A stretch of 64,000 nt of DNA, taken from NCBI GenBank assembly GCA_963556255.1, contig OY744608.1, forward strand, positions 5,577,448-5,641,447, read 5' to 3'. Position 1 is the first letter of the stretch. Each line of letters starts with the position of its first letter. Position numbers and translations under genes: made by a program. Under the pieces are notes generated by a model, which did no database searches, was not told the origin of the DNA, and saw only the letters and a list, made by a program, of their open reading frames with translations. Shown here piece after piece: positions 55,080 through 64,000 of the stretch. The stretch is from Allolobophora icterica. Lineage: Eukaryota; Annelida; Clitellata; Crassiclitellata; Lumbricidae.

Positions 55080-55175
55080 AAGAGTTTAACGGCATCTTAT
55101 GTCAACAAAGGCAATTAACATCGGCGAATAAGTTTTCCAATTATGGCAACAAAGGCCGTTGACGTTGACAGAAAT
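55080..55175 (-). repeat. GTTTAACGAC-family copies
   Basis: 'gtttaacggcatcttatgtc' and 'aacaaaggcaattaacatcg', then 'ggcaacaaaggccgttgacg', match the family's short module. Confidence 0.5.
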
Positions 55176-55533
55176 TATTCGCAAAAGTTTTCACCGTATT
55201 TATGTCATAGTGTAACAACTTGCAGGTGTAAATTAGTAGCTATTCGTCGTCTGTTTTCACTTATAGGGCAATTGTAAGCTTAAAAGAGGTGTGTAAGGGA
55301 CTGCTCTTCTCGTCCCTCCTTCAGATACGACGGCCACTGACAAATTGAAATCGCAAGCATAACACACGTGTATACATACGAGTCTCGTGTTGTTGGTCGA
55401 ACAAAGATCGCCATCTGCCGATCATCGAGACGCTTATCATATACGACCATTGGTAGAGATTTTTCATCATTCTCACGATTAGGTTTAGGCTACTAATTGG
55501 GTTAAAGCCTACTTGATGGGTTTGCAAATCATC

Positions 55534-56258
55534 AGTCTTGTTGTCCTCGAGACCAAGGTCTTGGTCTCGAGTGCACTCGAGTTCGTTTTAAAAAGTCTTG
55601 GTCTTGGTCTTGGTCTTGAGGTTCAAGGTCTTGGTCTTGGTCTTGAGGTTCAAAGTCTTGGTCTTGGTTTTGACTTCCGGTTATTTACCATGGAATTATT
55701 TCAAAACAGACTCATGATTAATTTGTACATTTACATCCGGTTCTTGAAAAGCTGCTTTGTGTGCTAGCGATTTCAGCACTTTTAGGCCTAGTCCGTGTTT
55801 TTTCACATGGCAGAATTTTTATAACGCTCCACAGGTCACGTCTTGGTCAGAAAATTCTGAGCAAATTGGTCTTGGTTTTTATAAAATTCAACAGGCATTT
55901 GGAATAACATTTCGCATGAAAGACTTTTTTAAATGCGAATTCGGAATTCTCTGCAGTCTCCATTTAGAGTTGTTTTGCTTGAATAAAAGAAAAAACTCAT
56001 GTTTTCATTAAAATAACGAGTTGTCCGACTGGACAATTTTTTAGCAAGGAACAGAAGTCTGGACACGACTGTGATTTTTTGGGTCTTGGTCTCGGTCTTG
56101 GTCTTGAGGTTCAAGGTCTTGGTCTTGGTCTTGGTCTTGAGGTTCAAGGTCTTGGTCTTGGTCTTGAGGTTCAAGGTCTTGGTCTTGGTCTTGGTCTCGA
56201 GGTTCAAGGTCTCGGTCTTGGTCTTGGTCTTGAGGTTTAAGGTCTTGACAACAAGACT
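55534..56258. mobile_element. TIR element built of GGTCTT repeats, exact 10-bp target duplication
   Basis: AGTCTTGTTGTC and GACAACAAGACT are perfect 12-bp inverted termini, flanked on both sides by GCAAATCATC (55524-55533 and 56259-56268). Both inner ends hold tandem 'ggtcttggtcttgaggttca' units in the same orientation. The left end also has CTCGAG palindromes. The centre (55700-56040) is unique and AT-rich. No transposase is visible. A 10-bp duplication is unlike hAT (8) or mariner (2), and would fit Mutator-like elements. Confidence 0.8.
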
Positions 56259-56614
56259 GCAAATCATCGGGTTTACTTATTAGGCTTAGTTGTTTGGTTT
56301 AAATATTGTCTTTTATTATTAGGTTGATTGGTGGTTACTTCTCGGGTTAACTTTAGTTATTATTAGTTTAAGTCATTAGATTTAATTAACAGGTTTACTT
56401 ATTATGTTCATTTATTATTTATTAATAGTTTAACTTATTAGTTATACTTATCGGGTTTACTTATTAGGTTTATTCAGTAAGTTATGTTATTAGATTTATA
56501 GACTATTAACTCTAAAACTTGATGGTTTTGGATCTTTTAACTGATATTTTGCCACTTTTTCACGGTCATCATTGTTCTTTTAAACGTGGAGTTTGCTTCG
56601 CGTTAATATTTGCG

Positions 56615-56790
56615 CGATAATCCAGCGGTTATAGCGTGCTGGATTGTCAACCAAGAGGTCCGGTATTCAACTCCCCACAGGGCAAAAATTTGTGATGAGA
56701 TTTCTGCTCCATCTGCGTCCCTAGCCAACGCAACTATAATGAGTACACCGAGCTTACACTGTCACTGGGAAGTTTACATGTGACATTGAT
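56615..56790 (+). mobile_element. SINE family B with tRNA-like head
   Basis: 'gataatccagcggttatagc' and 'ggtccggtattcaactcccc' resemble pol III A/B boxes. The body follows with 'gagatttctgctccatctgc' and 'aatgagtacaccgagc', joining to 'tgggaag'. It is the most complete B copy here. Confidence 0.65.
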
Positions 56791-57839
56791 CTATGAATGT
56801 GTAGTTCTTGTCAATAATATAATATAAATTTGACAGTATCACATTGAATACTGTTTATTGGCTAAAACAGAGAACGGAAAAAGAGGCGCAATCTCAAGAC
56901 GCATTCAGGTGAGTAAAACATATTCATACTCTTTTCTGAGTTTCTATTTAAGCCGAAAGTCGCTTTTAGTAGGTTAAATTGAAGGGATCCATCATACCCC
57001 AGTGATCCATCTCGCCCCTAGTTCCCCTACACTCTCGTCGTAAAGATACGTTCTAGGAAAGTTGATGTGCAAGGACGTGCAACATGTTTGCGTTTTGTAT
57101 AGAAATTGTAGGGCGCGTTGGCCGATTAATTAAAGCGCACCGTTGAGACCTCTGGAATAGTTATTATTTACTGATATAAATGAACACGTACAGGCGGTTC
57201 ACTTGTTTTCACATGCACCATCAACCACAGTCGAATAAGTGGATTCCGTTATTGTTGCTATCCAGCACAGCATTCCTCCTATATAAATCATATTCTCCGA
57301 CATTCGAGCAGTTAAGTTCAAACGCAGATACCCGCCTCCTTTCTGCAGTGCTGGGGGGGGGGAAATGGCATACATGTATTACATAACTTGATCCCCCCAA
57401 TGAGGCCACCAATTATATTCTTCGCCCCCGGCCCACGGCCGAATTTCACCGGCAGATAGCTTGATGCGCAAAACCTTTTCTGAGACTTGATGCATGTACA
57501 CCAAAATGCGATTAGCAATTGGTTCTGTTAAAGAATATTCTTACTTACTTGCATACGTAACTTGCTTTACCTGAACATAGACATCACCCAAATAAACGGC
57601 CCTGAAGCTATTTAAAATGCTGTCGCCCGTGTTGTCATTAATACCTCGCCCACACCCCAAAAAACCCCACCACATCACTTCTGTCCTCCAATTTCTTCAC
57701 TTGCTTAAAAAAATTCGCTGCCTGAAGACTTCTTTTCCCTCGGGGCTGTCACGTTGAGAGAGCCTCTGAATAGTTTATGCTGTGAGCGACGCTTTACAGA
57801 TTTCCAGATACACAACACAACGTAACAAGACTTAGTGTT

Positions 57840-58140
57840 TTAAGTGGTTCAGAAGACGTGTAGTCCGTGCAGCTGTGTTAGAACCACTGCCAACTTAACA
57901 TCGAACGCTCAATGGCCCAATTTTCCTAGATTCTTTTTTAAAGCTGCGATAGTGTCCACTGAGAAAGTACTATCATCCAAACCCTTCCACAAGTCTACAA
58001 CTCTTGCACTGAAGAATTTCTGCCCTAATGTTCCTTCCGGCTTCTTAAATAATTTATACCTGTGTCCCCGAGTTTGCCTAATTTGGTGTTTATTCAAAGA
58101 ATCTCCCCCACTGTATAGTCACTACAGTGCTTCCTACGAA
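57840..58140 (-). mobile_element. LINE reverse transcriptase C-terminal fragment
   Basis: The - strand translation 'QTRGHRYKLFKKPEGTLGQK', then 'FFSARVVDLWKGLDD' and 'FSVDTIAALKKNLGKL', is the common C-terminal block (TRGHxxKLxK, FFSxRVVxxWNxLP) of CR1/jockey-type LINE proteins. The rest is missing. Confidence 0.8.
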
Positions 58141-58252
58141 TAGATCTACGATACGATACTAAAAACACAAGCAACATAATTTTACATAAACCATCATCAC
58201 TCGTGCTAGAAATTTAAATAGAGATACTGGGATATCCTTATGTAGAGTGTAG

Positions 58253-59519
<1,267 letters not shown>

Positions 59520-59873
59520 AAGGCCCGGCTCAAGACATTTGGCGGCCCTAGGCAAACCGTCCGAAGGATGGTCACTAAAAAATTTTGAATTTCGACATGG
59601 TAATTTCATCCATCTTTTTTTAATATCATATTACAAAAAAGTTTATGACCTTTTTTTAGGAATTCGTCTCAGACAAATGTCATGACATTTAGGAATTCAC
59701 GGTAACACCTGCGATTTTTTACACCAACACTATGATATTCAACTTTTTTCATTTATGAATTTCCAGAAACTATTTTTTTAAAGTTTATTTTTGAAAATTG
59801 GAAAATTGGCGGCCCATAAAAATCGGCGGCCCTAGGCGGCTGCCTAGTTTGCCTAACGGACGAACCGGGCCTG
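59520..59873. mobile_element. hAT-like MITE with exact 8-bp target duplication
   Basis: The ends AAGGCCCGG and CCGGGCCTG are inverted repeats, with inner 'ggcggccctaggcaaac' and 'gcggccctaggcggc' also near the ends. CCCCTCCC flanks both sides (59512-59519 and 59874-59881). It is 354 bp without coding capacity, and is inserted within the repeat that splits the amylase pseudogene. Confidence 0.85.
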
Positions 59874-60578
59874 CCCCTCCCCAAACGACGCCCAGTGGAA
59901 CCGAAAGAGAGTCCAGGGCATGATCGAACGATGCAACGTCGACGCAGTCATCAACCACATGTGTGGACTCGGTCGAAGTGGAACGGGCACCAATGGAACC
60001 TACTTCGATGCGGACCTCGGGGACTTTCCCGGAGTTCCATACACGAGCTCCGATTTCCCGCTCAGTATCAGCTCACTCTGACAAAAGATGGCTTCCCAGG
60101 AAATGCATTATCTATCTACGGAAGTTTTTTTAGGAGCTTCGTCTGAAAAGACCAATTTCGTTGGAGAGAATTAATTTGTTGATTAACATAATTGAACAGA
60201 GTTTCACTGGGAAGTACAGAGAGGCCACACCTTCGGTAAGCATATCAAATGTCACTTTTGGATCCAGAGTGGAAGTCCCAAAGTAACAGACCAATCAAGA
60301 ATCACACGGGTAGCCGGAAGCTTCCAATGACTTAGCATGGCCTACGTAAGCTAGAATTCAGAGTGGTTCAGTAGCCAGTTGAATTTTGAGATGGTCAATT
60401 ATTCGTACATCATACATTAACAGTTGCACAAACAGAATGCATATTTAAGCTGCACGTGTAGCTACCATAGTTGCTATTTTAAACTGTTCATGTAGCTGAC
60501 ATATTTGAACCTAAGTTTCCTTAACTACCAAGTATACGTGAATTAACAGTGCTTACTTTGCGCGCGTTAAAAATGTTT

Positions 60579-60686
<108 letters not shown>

Positions 60687-60999
60687 GAAACAGTTTCAGT
60701 TCTAACAGAATATTTCCAATTAAAAAATATCAACTAGGCCTATATCCAGGATAGACACATTTGTTAACAAGAATTTTTCAATTCAAATGTGTCATCTATA
60801 TCCAGGATAGGCGCATTAATTAACAGGAATTATGTAGTTTGGCAAACTAGTTATATACCAACTAACCTGTAGGTTGGTACATGAAAAGAACGTTACATAA
60901 TTTTGCGTATCAGCGACAATGAGCTTGTGTATACAGATTTATTATTTTGTAGACGGTGTTACCCCTCTTCACTGTTCCATCCCTTTAACCTAGAACCAG

Positions 61000-61575
61000 T
61001 TCCATCGTTTAACGACATTTATGGCTGCTATGGCCGTTAACATCGACTTTACCGTAGGCAAACCATATGTCATGTTAACCTAAATTCGTGCGTTGTGCCG
61101 GTGTTTTGAAATACAAAGATTAAACTTTAAAGTGGTGTGCACGGGAGTAAATTATGCTTTGACACGGTTCACGCGAACGAGCCTTCTAGCCACAGTAATA
61201 TCTTGTCTTATCAGACATTAAGCTCCAAACGTTCCATTCAATGTCATAAATGCCACCAGGAACGTCGTAACTCTGTCCCGAAGGCGTAAATAATTCATAC
61301 GTTAGAAATAAACACTTTTAGTTTAGGTGCAAATATTATACGACCATATTCGTTATCAACTGCGACAATCCCCACTGCTCGTACTTTGGCAGTGCCAGTC
61401 TCAAACCTGGATAAAGGACGAGGGCGACGCTAATGATCTTTATCACAGTGTCGTTAAACTGAAACTACTACTGCGACAATGCCGTCGTCGGGTGGTGCCA
61501 GTCCAAAGCCTGGATAAAGGAGGATGGTAATCATCTTGGTTTCGAAACATTGTCCTTAAACAGAAAATACTTAGG
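61000..61575. repeat. GTTTAACGAC / CTGGATAAAGGAGGAGGG family cluster
   Basis: A reverse copy at 61007-61060 ('gtttaacgacatttatggct') is followed by two direct forward copies (61385-61455 and 61490-61570), each with 'tgccagtc', 'cctggataaagga' and, in the first, 'cacagtgtcgttaaactg'. Confidence 0.6.
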
Positions 61576-61629
61576 CCTACGTTTTTTTCAGGACCAGATG
61601 TCGACGTAGGCCAGGGCATATTTTAACTG

Positions 61630-62000
61630 TATAACTAGTGGGACAAATGTCCCAGTAGTGTTAGGATTTGTCCCAGTAGTCAGGGTGATTTGTCCCAGGC
61701 AATGCATGTATAAAGTGTAACTAGTGGGACAAATGTTGGAAGAATTCTAAGATTTGTCCCAGTAGTAAAATGAGAAAGGTATGACATTGTTGTTCAATGA
61801 CCCCTTATTATTGGTTGGGAGACCCGAAAAGTTGTAAAAAGAAGGTGATGACTAAAAAAAAAAAGTCATCAACTTTTTTTGGAGATGAATTCGAAGAAAA
61901 AGTCTAAAAGTTTTAAAGTTTTTGGAAATTTATGAATTTATTCCCCCAAAAAAGTTCTACGACCAGACCCATGGCTGATTTTGTCCCAGTAGTCAAAATT
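61630..62000. repeat. TTTGTCCCAGTAGT interspersed motif region
   Basis: 'agtgggacaaatg' and 'tttgtcccagtagt' occur at about 61640, 61668, 61690, 61725, 61754 and 61981 in both orientations. This suggests an old TIR element whose ends carry this word. Confidence 0.5.
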
Positions 62001-62392
62001 CCTTAAAATATGCACTGACGTAGGCCTACTCTAAGTCGAGGTAAATTTGATATTACCGCTTCACACTGAGTAGTAATACTATGTTTCCAGTTGGCATCTA
62101 CCTACAGATACCTTAAAGTGACGCTGTAATATATGTAAACTTTTTATTACTGTATCTTAAAAGAGTAATGTAAAGTCGAAGTTAACGGCCATAGCAGCTA
62201 TTAAATGTAGTTAAACACTGGGTACTATAGCTACTACATACCTTTTATACCTAATGCTAATTAAACCCAACACGCTAAGTTGAAATCTACGTATTATAGT
62301 GTCTAGTGTCGTATGAAACCATCGTTAAACTCAGAATCCATCCATAATCGCAAATAGGATACCTTTCGCCTGATGTTCGGGGTGTAGATGAA

Positions 62393-62590
62393 TTGGTAAA
62401 TGACACTGATTTAAACCTACTTCGGTCTGTCTTCAATCCATGTACTTACACCTATTTCCCTCCTACGGTTGAGCGTTCTCACAGCTTAAGACCTAGGCAA
62501 AATGATTTCTTATTGCCTTTTAAGGATAATAGAAATTTTATTTCCAGGGTTTTGTATAAAAACATTAAAACTTTAGTACCGTAGATTGAT
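62393..62590 (+). mobile_element. Possible LINE reverse transcriptase C-terminal relic
   Basis: 'RSHSLRPRQNDFLLPFKDNR' followed by 'NFISRVLYKNIKTL' resembles the H.Y.LR.....LP......F..R....WN block of jockey-like elements. Only about 40 codons match, so this is tentative. Confidence 0.35.
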
Positions 62591-63099
62591 TAGTGTAAGT
62601 TTGCTTATTATTATTACTTGATCATTATTACTCTTTTTATACATGCGGTCAGAACTGCTGAAAGATAATTCCCCACCTTGATAAAGTCAGATATTCGCCT
62701 AAAAATCTGCTTTTACTTATAAGGCAAATATCTCACTTAAAAGAGGTGTGGAATTATGTAATACAGTTTAACTCCGTCACTCGAGATCTTCGTATTGTGG
62801 CACTTGAGAACTGTTCAAACTAATTTTTGTCTATCAACGGCCTTTGTTGCCAGACGCCGTTAAACTCATAATCCATCCATAATCGCAAATGAACTGTTTT
62901 TAGAAGAACAGTACCATACCAACATTATTTCTGGCGCAAATTGTAAGAACGCTTTATCAAATGAGCAAAAAACCTTCAAAGATGTGAACGGCCATTGTGT
63001 TCATAAGATGTCGTCAAACACTCGAAACAAACAATTAATCGCGAGTGCAATAAAACCTCTTTCATTAATTCTTCCAGTTGCGTCAGTTTCTTTTAATGG

Positions 63100-63690
63100 C
63101 CAGTGCAACTCCGCCCTTACTTTGGTAGTGCCAGTCAGAAACCTGGATGAAGGAGGAGGGCGACGCTATGCATCTTTGTTATGACACAGCGTCGTTAAGC
63201 AACAACTAACCAACCTGTCCAGTTAGAACTCCGCGACTACCCGTACTCTGGTAGTGCCAGTCCCACGCCTGAATAAAGGAGAGGGGCGAAGTTAACAGCC
63301 CTGGCAGCCGTAAAACATTTGAGGGTCTTGAAAGTTCTACAAGTTCAGTTACCTTTGATTTTGTACTGAATATGAACGCATTCTTCGGGTGTCTTAAAGG
63401 TTAATGTATCCCGTCCAATTAACTCCGTCATTGCCCGTATTCTGGTAATGCCAGTCCCAGCCCTGACTAAAAGAGGAGGGCGACGCGATTCATCTTTCTT
63501 ATGACACAATGTCGTTAAACAGCAAATAGCCAATGAGCTAGCACGTACTAGCGATTGAACGAAAGTTACAATAATATAGTGTATGAAATACACGATTTAA
63601 AGGTGTCTAATAGCCGGATAAAGAAGGAGGGCGATCTTAATCATCTTCGTTATGACAATATCGTAAAACAGCGACTAACCAACGAAACAC
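63100..63690 (+). repeat. Four direct copies of the CTGGATAAAGGAGGAGGG family
   Basis: 'ggtagtgccagtc' or 'ggtaatgccagtc', then 'ctggat/tgaat/tgact' plus 'aaaggagg' and 'gggcgacg', recur at 63125, 63248, 63438 and (without the first module) 63612. Three are followed by 'atgacac' or 'atgaca' and 'tcgttaa'/'tcgtaaa'. Spacing is 120-190 bp. ORFs here follow the repeat. Confidence 0.65.
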
Positions 63691-64000
63691 TAATTGCCAT
63701 ATTATGGGTAGTTATTTAATTAAAATTACAAGTATATTCTGTCTTTTGTAAAAATGCACTTATAATTGATAAATGGCAAATGGAATTCGCCAATGGCCAG
63801 AGGGGCCGATTCTATAAGGCACTACATGCTATTGCAAGCACCAGTGTTTCAGTTGTCCAGGATTTTTGGGTTCAAGCCCCTAGGTCTTCTAACCCCCTCA
63901 GCTAAGTAAATGAAAAGATTTTGGGGTCAAGTCTTGACCCCAGCTCTTTCATGCCTTTGAAAGGTCCGCCGCTTACAGCACGTATTGTAGAAAAAATATG

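Noticed and set aside
55929..56283. Asp/Gln- and Leu/Val-rich ORFs of 70-112 codons
   Set aside because: They are translations of the GGTCTT-type repeats in the 55534-56258 element.

Overview
The window is nuclear DNA from a bilaterian animal, most likely a marine invertebrate. It is AT-rich, with long GT-AG introns, tRNA-headed SINEs, CR1/L2- and RTE-type LINE remnants, hAT-like miniature elements and many microsatellites. I cannot name the phylum. Coding content is small: two recognisable split genes on the + strand, one split gene on the - strand and a broken amylase copy. Almost all short ORFs elsewhere are chance or repeat-derived.

Layout. (1) 416-5950, + strand: the last five exons of a POU class 2 (Oct-1/Oct-2 type) transcription factor; its 5' end lies outside the window. 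(2) 7.2-10.3 kb: intergenic, with a TIR element and other repeats. (3) 10312-17977, + strand: a complete six-exon peroxiredoxin-5 gene. Intron 3 (13035-16343) carries a TA-flanked DNA transposon with a 5'-truncated RTE-type LINE nested inside it. (4) 20105-47916, - strand: an unrecognised coiled-coil protein ending in a CaaX box. Its last nine exons join in frame for 569 residues; two more 5' exons are less certain. It converges tail-to-tail with the peroxiredoxin gene. (5) 48-64 kb: repeats, LINE and SINE debris, and an alpha-amylase pseudogene at 58.3-60.1 kb. No intact gene was found there.

The most unusual signal is in the - strand gene. Two adjacent introns each hold a large, homogeneous tandem array that abuts the upstream exon. 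In each, the repeat unit contains the last nucleotides of that exon plus its splice donor: an 82-bp unit with about 15 donors, and a 329/235-bp higher-order unit with about 31. In the second array 11 donor copies are each followed, 37 nt downstream on the transcribed strand, by AATAAA. The introns therefore carry many decoy U1 sites and, in one, repeated poly(A)-signal hexamers. Using any decoy donor would place a stop shortly after the true junction.

Other notable structures are a perfect 64-bp inverted repeat at 46.5 kb, a 725-bp element with an exact 10-bp target duplication made largely of GGTCTT-type repeats, four hAT-like MITEs with target duplications (one inside a SINE), and a dispersed GTTTAACGAC/CTGGATAAAGGAGGAGGG repeat family crowded into 61-64 kb.
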